This document shows, one piece after another, positions 54,306-62,795 of a DNA stretch of 64,000 nt (positions within the stretch are counted from its first letter, which is position 1; each line of letters begins with the position of its first letter). The stretch lies in contig NZ_QKZL01000001.1 in assembly GCF_003253995.1 (NCBI RefSeq), forward strand, positions 248,001-312,000. Reading direction: 5' to 3'. The notes below the pieces were generated by a model that saw only the letters and a program-made list of their open reading frames with translations, made no database searches and was not told the origin of the DNA. A program made the position numbers and the translations under genes. The DNA comes from Palleronia aestuarii (lineage in GTDB: Bacteria; Pseudomonadota; Alphaproteobacteria; Rhodobacterales; Rhodobacteraceae).

Positions 54306-55394
54306 ATGACACCGACCCTGAAAGCCGCCGTTGGATTGATCGTGGCCGCGGCGCTTGGTGCCGGAGGGCTCTACGGGACGGATTATCTCCTGTCCCGGAG
54401 CGGCTCTGCCGAGGCCGAAGAGGATCGCCGCGGGGATCCCACGCCCGTCAGGGTGGCGTCGCCGGACGTCCGGATGGTCGATGACGACGTCGATACGGTC
54501 GGGTCGATCAGGCCCATCAGGGCGGTCGATATCGCGCCGTCCGTCTCCGGCCGCGTGACGGAGGTGCCCGTACGCTCCGGCCAGGCGGTCGCGTCCGGCG
54601 ATGTCCTGATCAGGCTTGACGACAGGGCGGAACGCGCGGCGCTGAGGGACGCGGAGGCGACGCTCTCGGCGGCGCGCCAGGACGTCCTGAGACAGAGGGA
54701 ATTGTCGAGCGAGGGCACGATCGCGGAGACGCGGCTCGAGACGGCCGAGGCGGCCTACGGACGTGCCGAGGCCGGGGTCATGACCGCGCGGGCGGATCTC
54801 GAGGACCGTCTGATCGAGGCGCCCTTTGACGGAATTCTCGGCATCGTCGATCTGGAACCCGGCGCCTTCGTCGAGGCCGGTCTGGTCGTCATGCGGCTGG
54901 TCGATGTCAGCCGCGTCGAGGTCGATGCCTCGATCCCGGAAAGGCATTTCGACAAGGCGGCGCCGGGGCAGATCCTGCGGGTCGTCGTGCCGAGCTATCC
55001 GGGCCGGACCTTCGAAGGCCGGCTCAGCGTCAGATCGCCAGAGATCGACCGGACTTCGCAGTCCTTCGACATCAGGGCAGTGATCGACAATGCCGACAGG
55101 CGGCTGGCCGGTGGAATGTTCGCCGACGCGACACTGGTCCTGGGGTCGTCGGAAGGGCTCGTCGTGCCGGACGATGCGATCATCGGCGAGGGGCTGACGA
55201 GCTATGTCTTCGTGGTGGAGGACGGCACCGCCCGGCGTCAGGACGTCCGGATCGGCGCGTCGCTGGGCGAGATGACGGAGATCGTCGAAGGGGTGTCGGC
55301 CGAGGATCAGGTGGTCGTCGCCGGTTGGGACGGCCTGTCCGACGGCGCCGAGGTGACCATCGACGGGAATGACGCGGGAGGGGAGCTCGAATGA
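54306..55394 (+). CDS. RND efflux periplasmic adaptor (membrane fusion protein)
   Basis: 362 residues from the ATG with GGAG 9 bases upstream; a GTG 18 bases earlier contains that site. The N-terminal membrane anchor (LKAAVGLIVAAALGAGGLYGTDYLL) lacks a lipobox. Then come beta-barrel and lipoyl parts (IAPSVSGRVTEVPVRSGQAVASGDVLIRLDD), a helical hairpin (ATLSAARQDVLRQRELSSEGTIAETRLETAEAAYGRA), the second lipoyl half (LIEAPFDGILGIVDLEPGAFVEAG) and a membrane-proximal domain. It links the RND pump to an outer-membrane channel, which is not encoded here. The pump gene overlaps by 4 bases. Confidence 0.92.
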   Translation: MTPTLKAAVGLIVAAALGAGGLYGTDYLLSRSGSAEAEEDRRGDPTPVRVASPDVRMVDDDVDTVGSIRPIRAVDIAPSVSGRVTEVPVRSGQAVASGDVLIRLDDRAERAALRDAEATLSAARQDVLRQRELSSEGTIAETRLETAEAAYGRAEAGVMTARADLEDRLIEAPFDGILGIVDLEPGAFVEAGLVVMRLVDVSRVEVDASIPERHFDKAAPGQILRVVVPSYPGRTFEGRLSVRSPEIDRTSQSFDIRAVIDNADRRLAGGMFADATLVLGSSEGLVVPDDAIIGEGLTSYVFVVEDGTARRQDVRIGASLGEMTEIVEGVSAEDQVVVAGWDGLSDGAEVTIDGNDAGGELE

Positions 55395-58300
55395 CCCTTC
55401 CCGACCTCTGCGTGCGAAGGCCGGTTCTCGCCACGGTCCTGTCGATCCTGATCGTGGTCGCGGGCATCGCGGCGCTCCTTCGGATGCCGGTGCGGGAATT
55501 GCCGCAGATCGCCTCCACGCAGGTGGAGGTCTCCGTTCCCTATACCGGCGCCGGCCCCAACGTGGTCGACAGCGAGCTTGCCACGGTGATCGACGGCGCG
55601 GTGTCGTCCGTGGCCGGTGTCGACCGAATCTCCACATCCTCGGAACTGGGCGGTCTTCGAACGGTCATCACCTTCCTCCAGGGGCGCGACATCGACCAGG
55701 CGGCGGCCGACGTGCGCGCCGCGGTTCAGGCCGTCATCGGCGACCTGCCGGACGAGGCCGAGGAGGTGGAGGTCGAGAAGAACGATTCCGAAGGCAGTCC
55801 GATCATGAGGTTGACGCTGACCTCCGAGACAATGTCGGCGCCCGCCCTGACGGACTATGCCGACCGGTTCGTCGTCGACCGGCTCGCGACGCTGGCCGGC
55901 GTCGCTCTGGTCTCGCTGAACGGTGACCGCCCCTATGCGATGCGCATTCGCCTGCGGCCCGACGCCATGACTGCGCGTGGCGTGACGCCCGGCGACATTG
56001 CCGATGCGCTGGAGGCCAACAATTTGCGTCTGCCCGCCGGTCGGCTCGAAAGCGCGTCGCGCACCTATCTCCTTAGGACGGAAACGCGGCTTGGCGACGT
56101 CGCCGAGTTCGAGGACCTCATCGTGGCGCAGACCGATGCAGGGCGGATCACCCTCGGGGACGTGGCCGATGTGGAACTCGGGGTCGAGGACGACGACAGC
56201 CTCTTCCGCTCGACCGGAGAGACCGCCATCGGCATGGAGGTGCTGCGTCAATCCGCGGCCAACACGCTCGAGATATCCGACGCGGTCCGGGCCGAGCTCG
56301 AGAACGTCCGACGGGATCTCCCGCGGGGGACCGAGATCGAGGTCGTCTCCGACGATGCCGAATACATTCGCGCCTCCATCTACCAGGTGCTCAGCACGCT
56401 CGGCATCGCCGTCGTCGTCGTTCTCGCGGTGATCTACCTGTTCCTGACCTCGGTCCGCGCGACGATCATGCCCGCCGTCACCATCCCCGTGGCGCTTCTC
56501 GGGGCCTGCGCGGGGATGTGGATCGCGGGCTATTCGGTGAACGTCCTCACCCTTTTCGCCCTGATCCTCGCGATCGGGCTGGTGGTCGACGACGCTATCG
56601 TGGTGCTGGAGAACATCGAACGCCGTATCGAGGAGGGCGACCCGCCGCGGCAGGCGGCGATCACCGGGGCGAACCAGGTCTTCTTCGCGGTGGTCTCCAC
56701 GTCCGCGACCCTCATCGCCGTCTTCGTGCCGCTGTCGTTCCTGCCCGGAGAGATCGGTCGGCTCTTTAGCGAGTTCGGCGTGACGCTCGCCATCGCCGTG
56801 GCGCTGTCGACCTTCGTGGCCCTCTCGCTCTGCCCGGTCATCGCGAGCTTCGTGCTGGCGCATGACAAGACGCCGGGCCGTTTCACGAGGCTCGTAAGGG
56901 GCGCGACGCGGCGCATCACGAACGCCTACCGGTCCGTGCTGACCCGGGCGATCGGGATGCCCTATGTCGTTCTCGGCATTGCGGCGGCGCTCTCGGGCAT
57001 GTCCTGGGCGCTCTACCAGCACCTCCCCTCGCAGCTCGTCCCGGAGGCCGATCGAGGGACCTTCTTCGTCTCGATCGAGGGGCCGCCCGGATCGGCCCTC
57101 GGGCTGACCGATGCGGCGACGAAGGAGGTGGAGGCGCTTCTCCAGCCCTACGTGGACGAGGGCCTCGTCGAGAATGTCATCTCCATCGTCGGCCGGTACG
57201 GCGAAACGGGCCAAGCCTTCGTCGTCGTGAACATGCCCCCGTGGTCCGACCGCGATATCGGTCCTAGGGAACTGATCTCCGAATTGCGGCCACGTTTCGA
57301 CGCGATCACGCTGGCGGACATCCGCAGCTTCGCGCCCTCGGGCCTCGATGCGGGCAGCGGATCGGGGCTGGAGATCATCGTGACCGCCCCGAGCTTCGAC
57401 GCGGTCGCCGAGTACTCCGCACAGATGGAGGATCGCCTGCGCGCGAGCGCGGATCTTACCGGCGTGCGACGGTCCTACGCGCCGAACACGCCCGGATACG
57501 ACATCACCGTCGATCGCGACCTGGCGCGGCAGATCGGCGTCGATGTCCAGGCGATCTCCGATACCGTGAGGTTCTTCCTCGCCTCGGCCGAAGTGACGGA
57601 TTTCATCGCACAGGACCGGCAGTATCCGGTGATCCTGCAGGCCCCCGACGACCTGCGCGCCTCTCCCGACGATCTGCGCGGGCTGAACGTGCGGACCGGA
57701 TCCGGCGGCCTCGTGCCGCTCGACGGCCTCGTCGAACTCGAGCGCCGTGCCACGGTGCGGGAGCTGACGCGGTTCAACCGCCAGCCCTCGGTGGAAATCT
57801 CCGCCTCCCTGGCCGACGGCGTCGATCTGGGCACGGCCATCGCGGAGGTCGAGCGGATCGCGGCCGAGATGCCGACGGACATGAGCATCGCCTATTCCGG
57901 GCAGGCGGAGAGTTACGAGGAAACATCGGGTGGCATCGGCGTGATCTTCGGACTGGCGCTCCTCGTCGTCTTTCTGGTTCTGTCCGCGCAATTCGAAAGC
58001 TTCGTGCTGCCCGTCGTGATCCTTCTTTCCGTGCCGCTCGCCGCGGCCGGCGCACTCCTGACGCTGCTGGCACTCGATCAGGCAGTGAACATCTATACCC
58101 AGGTCGGGATGATCATGCTGATCGGGCTGACGGCGAAGAATGGCATCCTGATCGTCGAATTCGCCAATCAGCTTCGGGAGCGTGGCCACAAGGTGCGGGA
58201 GGCGGTAATCGAGGCGTCCGCCGTGCGGTTGAGGCCGATTCTGATGACGGTCGCCTCCACGATCCTCGGCGCCGTGCCGCTGATCCTGTCGAGCGGCGCG

Positions 58301-58492
58301 GGGGCGGAAAGCAGGTTCTCCATCGGCATCGTCATCATCGGCGGCTTTCTCGGCGCGTCCCTGATGACCCTGTTCCTCACGCCGGTCCTCTACGATCTCC
58401 TTCAGGGCGATCCGGAGGAGGCGCGGGACCCCTCCGATCCGCAGTCCGCGCTCGATGCCGATGGCGCGGTGCCGGGGCCGCAATCGGGTTAG
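55391..58492 (+). CDS. RND efflux pump, HAE1-like
   Basis: 1033 residues, with the twelve-segment RND plan and two large periplasmic loops. Proton-relay motifs are visible: LILAIGLVVDDAIVVLENIERR (Asp pair in TM4) and GLTAKNGILIVEFANQLRERG (Lys in TM10). The start LPDLCVRRPVLATVLSILIVVAGIAALLRMPVRELPQI is typical. Porter-domain text such as LVPEADRGTFFVSIEGPPGS agrees with hydrophobic and amphiphilic efflux pumps of the AcrB/MexB type. Substrates cannot be inferred; a drug, bile or lipid-like compound is possible. Confidence 0.93.
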   Translation: MTLPDLCVRRPVLATVLSILIVVAGIAALLRMPVRELPQIASTQVEVSVPYTGAGPNVVDSELATVIDGAVSSVAGVDRISTSSELGGLRTVITFLQGRDIDQAAADVRAAVQAVIGDLPDEAEEVEVEKNDSEGSPIMRLTLTSETMSAPALTDYADRFVVDRLATLAGVALVSLNGDRPYAMRIRLRPDAMTARGVTPGDIADALEANNLRLPAGRLESASRTYLLRTETRLGDVAEFEDLIVAQTDAGRITLGDVADVELGVEDDDSLFRSTGETAIGMEVLRQSAANTLEISDAVRAELENVRRDLPRGTEIEVVSDDAEYIRASIYQVLSTLGIAVVVVLAVIYLFLTSVRATIMPAVTIPVALLGACAGMWIAGYSVNVLTLFALILAIGLVVDDAIVVLENIERRIEEGDPPRQAAITGANQVFFAVVSTSATLIAVFVPLSFLPGEIGRLFSEFGVTLAIAVALSTFVALSLCPVIASFVLAHDKTPGRFTRLVRGATRRITNAYRSVLTRAIGMPYVVLGIAAALSGMSWALYQHLPSQLVPEADRGTFFVSIEGPPGSALGLTDAATKEVEALLQPYVDEGLVENVISIVGRYGETGQAFVVVNMPPWSDRDIGPRELISELRPRFDAITLADIRSFAPSGLDAGSGSGLEIIVTAPSFDAVAEYSAQMEDRLRASADLTGVRRSYAPNTPGYDITVDRDLARQIGVDVQAISDTVRFFLASAEVTDFIAQDRQYPVILQAPDDLRASPDDLRGLNVRTGSGGLVPLDGLVELERRATVRELTRFNRQPSVEISASLADGVDLGTAIAEVERIAAEMPTDMSIAYSGQAESYEETSGGIGVIFGLALLVVFLVLSAQFESFVLPVVILLSVPLAAAGALLTLLALDQAVNIYTQVGMIMLIGLTAKNGILIVEFANQLRERGHKVREAVIEASAVRLRPILMTVASTILGAVPLILSSGAGAESRFSIGIVIIGGFLGASLMTLFLTPVLYDLLQGDPEEARDPSDPQSALDADGAVPGPQSG

Positions 58493-58989
58493 GTAATCGC
58501 GACGCCTGACGGGTCCCGGACCGTGCAATCGTCAAAACATTGGAAGTTGGACGAGCCCAGACCGGTCGGGCGCCAGGCCAAGGCGTACCTCAAGACAGGC
58601 TACCATGATATAAGTTGCGCCGAGCTCTGCCAGTCTGATCGATAGGATTGCGTTATCTTTGAAGGCCGTGGCCCCGGCGACGTCCATGCGTTCCGATCCG
58701 GTGGCGTTCGCGCACGCGCCAATGCGTTGTCGCTAGGAGAACCGACGATGCGCACACCAGGTTCAGATGGAACGTGGGACCGGTGCCAATCACCCAAGGT
58801 GCATTTGATTATGGATCTCGTCATATCGGACATCCGCGCGGTCGGATTCACTCCAGCCCCAGCGGTGACGGACCCGTGCTGCCGGTAGCTCACGCCATGG
58901 CAGTCGATCGGCACTGTGCCGGCAGATGACGCCTGCGACACCCGCAGGAGTCGCTCGTCGTCATCCGAAAGCGTCGCAACCGGCCCGGA
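58493..58989. other. Intergenic stretch with a possible IS5-like transposase remnant
   Basis: About 500 bases between the pump gene and the convergent ABC ATPase gene. A short frame on the plus strand (58748-58888, 46 residues) reads GSDGTWDRCQSPKVHLIMD and then AVGFTPAPAVTD. This recalls the DG...KVH...D...TPA block of IS5-family transposases and may be a decayed fragment. The match is by eye and weak. No other feature is seen. Confidence 0.3.
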
Positions 58990-59721
58990 TCAGGCAACCC
59001 TGCGCAGGAACCGTCGGAGGCGTTCGTCCTGCGGCGCGTCGAGGAGGGCGTCTGGGGGGCCTTCCTCGACGATGCGCCCGCCTTCCATGAAGAGCACGCG
59101 GTCGGCGATCTCGCGGGCGAATTGCATCTCGTGGGTGACGATGAGCATCGTCTGACGCTGCTCGGCGACCTGCCGCATGAGATCGAGCACTTCTCCGACC
59201 CATTCGGGATCGAGTGCGGAGGTCGGTTCGTCGAAGAGCATGAGATCGGCACCGATCGCCATCGCCCGGCCGATGCCCACGCGCTGCTGCTGCCCGCCCG
59301 AGAGCGCGGCAGGGTAGCTTTCCGCCTTATCTGCGAGGCCCGTCTGGCCCAGGACCTCGAGCGCGCGGCGCTCCGCGTCCGACCGCGGATGGCCCTGAAC
59401 GGTGACGAGCGCTTCCATGATGTTCTCCTTCGCCGTCTTGTTGGCGAAGAGGGCGTAGTTCTGGAACACGAAGGCCGTGGCGCGGCGCAGCGCGAGGATG
59501 TCGCGCTTCGAGGCGCGGGCGGCGTCGACGCGCACGTCGCCGATCTCGATGCGGCCCGCTTCCGGTCGGTCGAGGAAATTCAGGCAGCGCAGCAAAGTGG
59601 ACTTGCCGGTGCCCGAGGGGCCGATGATCACGACGCGTTCGCCATCCGCGATGTCGAGGTCGATCGCGTCGAGGACCGTGGTGTCGCCGAAACGCTTGGT
59701 GAGATCGCGGACGGAGATCAT
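58990..59721 (-). CDS. Polar amino acid ABC transporter ATP-binding protein
   Basis: 243 residues from MISVRDLTKRFGD; longer frames overlap the permease gene. Walker A GPSGTGKST, Q-loop VFQNYALF, signature LSGGQQQRVGIGRAMA, Walker B LMLFDEPTSALD and H-loop VTHEM are all intact, and the length is typical of the HisP/GlnQ family. It powers uptake of the amino acid delivered by the binding protein encoded two genes upstream. The start overlaps the permease stop by 4 bases. Confidence 0.94.
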   Translation of the reverse strand: MISVRDLTKRFGDTTVLDAIDLDIADGERVVIIGPSGTGKSTLLRCLNFLDRPEAGRIEIGDVRVDAARASKRDILALRRATAFVFQNYALFANKTAKENIMEALVTVQGHPRSDAERRALEVLGQTGLADKAESYPAALSGGQQQRVGIGRAMAIGADLMLFDEPTSALDPEWVGEVLDLMRQVAEQRQTMLIVTHEMQFAREIADRVLFMEGGRIVEEGPPDALLDAPQDERLRRFLRRVA

Positions 59722-60392
59722 CGCGCATATGCCCTGTTGAGGCGGATTTCGAGCTGCTTCTGACCCTGGTTCAGCGTCTCCACGATGATCCAGTAGAGGA
59801 TCGCGACGACCAGGAACGCCTCGAAATAGAGGAAGCTCCCCGACGCCTCCTTCTGCGTCGCGCCCATCATCTCGGTAACGCCGAGCGTGAAGGCCAGCGA
59901 GGTGCCCTTGATCATGTCGATGAAGTAATTGACCAGCGTCGGCGCCGCGATCCGACCGGCCTGTGGCAGAACGATCCGGCGCATCGTCTGCGCTTGCGTC
60001 ATGCCGATCGATTGCGCGGCCTCCCATTGGGAGCGGTCGACGCCGGTGATCGCGGCCCGGATCGCCTCGGCCATGTAGGCCGAGAAGTGCAGCGTAAGAC
60101 CCATGATCGCCGCCGTCACCCCGTTGATCTGCGTCAGGAACGCCAGCACCTGGGGCAGTCCGTAATAGAACAGGAAAAGCTGCACGAGGAGCGGCGTGCC
60201 GCGAAAGAAGCTGATGAAGAGGACCACCAGCCAGTCGAGCCCCGGCACGCGGATCACCCGCTCGACCGCGAGGAGCGAGGCGAGGACCAGCGCGCAGACC
60301 ATGGCCACAACCGCCATGAAGAGCGTCAGCGGGACGTAGCTCAGGATGACGGGTACCAGCCCCAGCATGTAATCAAGGTCGAGCCCCCGCAT
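59718..60392 (-). CDS. Polar amino acid ABC transporter permease (HisMQ/GlnP family)
   Basis: 224 residues with five membrane segments. The start DYMLGLVPVILSYVPLTLFMAVVAM and the EAA loop region SQWEAAQSIGMTQAQTMRRIVLPQAGRIAAPTLVNYFIDMIKGTSL are diagnostic for the family. It is expected to act as a homodimer because only one permease gene is present. It lies between the receptor and ATPase genes on one operon. Confidence 0.93.
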   Translation of the reverse strand: MRGLDLDYMLGLVPVILSYVPLTLFMAVVAMVCALVLASLLAVERVIRVPGLDWLVVLFISFFRGTPLLVQLFLFYYGLPQVLAFLTQINGVTAAIMGLTLHFSAYMAEAIRAAITGVDRSQWEAAQSIGMTQAQTMRRIVLPQAGRIAAPTLVNYFIDMIKGTSLAFTLGVTEMMGATQKEASGSFLYFEAFLVVAILYWIIVETLNQGQKQLEIRLNRAYAR

Positions 60393-60400
60393 CGGTCAGA

Positions 60401-61165
60401 TCACTCCGTTGCAGATGTGGTGATGTCGCTGCCGAACCATTTCTGCGAGATCTCCCGCAGGGTGCCATCGTCCTTGAGCGCGGTGAGCGCGGTATCCACC
60501 CGGTCCCGCATGACATGGCCGTCCTCGTCGTCGCGGAATGGAAGGGCGTTCTCGATCTCCGAGAACGGCTCACCGGCGAGTTGCAGGGGCAGGGGGCTTT
60601 CCTTGATCACCTGCGCAGAGGAGACGCGGTCCATCACGAAGGCATCGACGCGACCAAGCGCGGTATCCTGCTCGATATTGGATTCGTAGGTCCGGATGTC
60701 GATTTCGTCCGCGAAGGGAAGGTCGCGTAAGAGTTGCTCGAAGTTCGAGCCAAGGTTCACCGCCACCGTCTTGCCGCGCAGATCCTCCACGCCCCCGATC
60801 TCTTCGTTGCCATCCTTCGTGACCACCTGCGCGCCGTCGAAGACGTAGGGCTGCGTGAAGGCGAAGGCCGCCTCGCGCTCCGGCGTGATGGTGATCTGGT
60901 TGGCGATCGTGTCGATGCGGCCCGCTTCGAGCGCCCCGACGAGGCCCGAGAAGGACATGGTCTCGAATGCGATGTCGAGGCCGGCTTCCTCGCCCACCGC
61001 GTTCATCACGTCGACCTCGAAACCTTGCAGCTCGTCCTGTCGCACGAAGGTGAAGGGAAAGTATCCGCCCGACATTCCGACACGCAGGACATCATCGTCC
61101 TGTGCGATGGCCGCGCCGGATAGGCCTGCCGCCGCGATTGCAGCGGCAACGATCGTTCTCAGCAT
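60401..61165 (-). CDS. ABC transporter substrate-binding protein, family 3 (cystine/FliY-like)
   Basis: 254 residues. Signal peptide MLRTIVAAAIAAAGLSGAAIAQ. Family motifs: FVRQDELQGFEVDVMNAVGEEAGLDIAF (ligand-side FxGFDVD-like), LVGALEAGRIDTIANQITITPEREAAFAF (Arg of TPER) and a final LKDDGTLREISQKWFG. The ANQITITPER text is close to cystine-binding FliY/TcyA proteins, so cystine or a related polar amino acid is the favoured ligand. The operon reads leftward from a dyad-bearing divergent promoter. Confidence 0.9.
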   Translation of the reverse strand: MLRTIVAAAIAAAGLSGAAIAQDDDVLRVGMSGGYFPFTFVRQDELQGFEVDVMNAVGEEAGLDIAFETMSFSGLVGALEAGRIDTIANQITITPEREAAFAFTQPYVFDGAQVVTKDGNEEIGGVEDLRGKTVAVNLGSNFEQLLRDLPFADEIDIRTYESNIEQDTALGRVDAFVMDRVSSAQVIKESPLPLQLAGEPFSEIENALPFRDDEDGHVMRDRVDTALTALKDDGTLREISQKWFGSDITTSATE

Positions 61166-61274
61166 GAAATCAGTCCTCGGTGTTTGAGCTCACACGTGCC
61201 GTTCGCTCACCGGGAGTTCAATGTACGCAGGCGAAATAGGTTCGATGTTCCGGGTGACGATAAGACGGCCGAAA

Positions 61275-61297
61275 CATTGTCCTCCCTTGCGACAATG
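61275..61297. promoter_or_regulatory. Perfect dyad in the divergent ABC/reductase promoter region
   Basis: CATTGTC (61275-61281) and GACAATG (61291-61297) are perfect inverted arms with 9 bases between, so their centres lie about 16 bases apart. It lies 110 bases before the ABC receptor start and about 150 before the reductase start. Such spacing fits a dimeric repressor of the GntR, LacI or MarR type, but no regulator gene is next to it. Role inferred. Confidence 0.5.
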
Positions 61298-61448
61298 GTG
61301 AAGATACCCGTTCTGCGCTGTACGGTCCCACGTGAAGTCTCGACCGTGACCTGCGCATATCGGTTCGTCGGGCACCGTTTCCGTGCATCGGGTCATCCCG
61401 GTTCCCGACGCGGACCGACGATTGGGAATTCGAATGGAGGGACGGCGA

Positions 61449-62474
61449 ATGGGACACGTATCGTATCAGGACCTGGAGGACGTCATTGCGGAGGCCTTCG
61501 AACGGGCGGGAATGCAAGCCGACAAGGCCCGAACCAGCGCCCGCGTCCATGCTGAGTCGAGCCGGGACGGTATCTCGTCGCACGGCTTGAACCGGGTTCC
61601 GCGCTTCGTCGAATACCTCGGCAAGGGCTGGGTGACACCCGAGGCCGAGCCCGTCTCGGTGCGCCAGATCGGGCCGATCGAGGTTCTGGACGGGCAGCAG
61701 GGCCCCGGTATCCTGAATGCCCTCCATGCCACGGACAGGGCCATGGAACTGGCCGCGAAGCACGGGATCGGGCTGATCGCCATGCGCAACACGACGCATT
61801 GGATGCGGGGCGGGTCCTACGGCTGGCGGGCCGCGGAGCGTGGCAAGATCCTCATCGCCTGGACGAACACCGAATCCTGCATGCCGGCCTGGGGCGGCAC
61901 GGATACGCGTGTGGGCAACAATCCCCTGGTGATGGCGGTGCCGCGTCCCGATGGGCCGTTGGTGCTGGACATGGCGATGTCGCAATATTCGTACGGCAAG
62001 CTGCAGACCACGCGGCTCGCGGGTGACGAACTGCCCTATCCCGGCGGCTTCGACGCGGAGGGACGACTGACCTCCGATCCCGGCGCGATCGAGGCGACGC
62101 GGCGCATTCTGCCGACCGGATACTGGAAGGGTTCCGGTCTCGCGATCCTGCTCGACGTGCTGGCCGCGGCGCTGTCGGAAGGGCTGGCGACGCATCAGAT
62201 CGACGAGGTGGACCGGGGAAGTTCCACCGGATGCTCGCAGATCTTCATCTCCTTCGATCCCGAGAGGCTCGGCACCGCAGAGCATGTCCAGGAAATCGTC
62301 GACGGAATGGCCGCATTCGTGAACGGCTCCACGCCCGCGTCGCCTGGCCGCGGAGTGACCTATCCGGGCCAGAATACCATGCGGACACGGGAGGATCAGC
62401 TTGCGAATGGCGTCCGCGTGGACGACGACATCTGGGCGGAAGTCCAGGGGCTGGCGGGTCGAATGAGCAGCTGA
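61449..62474 (+). CDS. YiaK/DlgD-type reductase (3-dehydro-L-gulonate 2-dehydrogenase family)
   Basis: 341 residues from the ATG (MGHVSYQDLEDVIAEAF) with GGAGGG 7 bases upstream. Family Ldh_2 (malate/L-lactate dehydrogenase type). Motifs: SRDGISSHGLNRVPRFVEYL, THWMRGGSYGWRAAERGKI, SQYSYGKLQTTRLAGDELP and RRILPTGYWKGSGLAILLD, closely like E. coli YiaK. YiaK reduces 2,3-diketo-L-gulonate with NADH; relatives act on other 2-oxo sugar acids. It may use a sugar acid as substrate, though its neighbours do not say which. Confidence 0.9.
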   Translation: MGHVSYQDLEDVIAEAFERAGMQADKARTSARVHAESSRDGISSHGLNRVPRFVEYLGKGWVTPEAEPVSVRQIGPIEVLDGQQGPGILNALHATDRAMELAAKHGIGLIAMRNTTHWMRGGSYGWRAAERGKILIAWTNTESCMPAWGGTDTRVGNNPLVMAVPRPDGPLVLDMAMSQYSYGKLQTTRLAGDELPYPGGFDAEGRLTSDPGAIEATRRILPTGYWKGSGLAILLDVLAAALSEGLATHQIDEVDRGSSTGCSQIFISFDPERLGTAEHVQEIVDGMAAFVNGSTPASPGRGVTYPGQNTMRTREDQLANGVRVDDDIWAEVQGLAGRMSS

Positions 62475-62795
62475 CCGGAGGCGCCATACCGCGACGAGAG
62501 CCCGTCGGTCTTCCCGCTCACTGCGAGAAACGCCACGACTGCTGGGCGCGTCGGGGAGCGCCTTGCATCACAGGGCGCTGATCGCTCGTTCCGACCACCC
62601 GATCGTTGCGCGCCCATCGGCCTGGGGGTTGCCGATCGTCACGAGGAATTCGGATGAGTTCGGGCGGGGGCGGAGGCCCGTGATACGGAAACGGGAGATG
62701 ACGGGGTACCGTCGTCTCGATCTTGCCCCGTCCTCCCCTCCGACGATTTTGCAATTGCCGAGATGGTCGGGATCGATCGTCCCCGACCGCGACGA
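62475..62795. pseudogene. Intergenic stretch with a possible VapC/PIN C-terminal remnant
   Basis: About 320 bases between convergent genes. One frame on the plus strand near 62608-62670 encodes PSAWGLPIVTRNSDEFGRG. This resembles the end of VapC-type PIN toxins (GLxLVTRNxxDF), where the Asn/Asp pair is conserved. No antitoxin, start site or upstream PIN sequence is seen, so it would be a decayed fragment. The match is short. Confidence 0.3.

Noticed and set aside
55307-58528. 1073-codon minus-strand frame opposite the RND pump
   Set aside because: Extremely Arg/His/Asp-rich, typical of an antisense frame of a high-GC gene; the pump on the plus strand is unmistakable.
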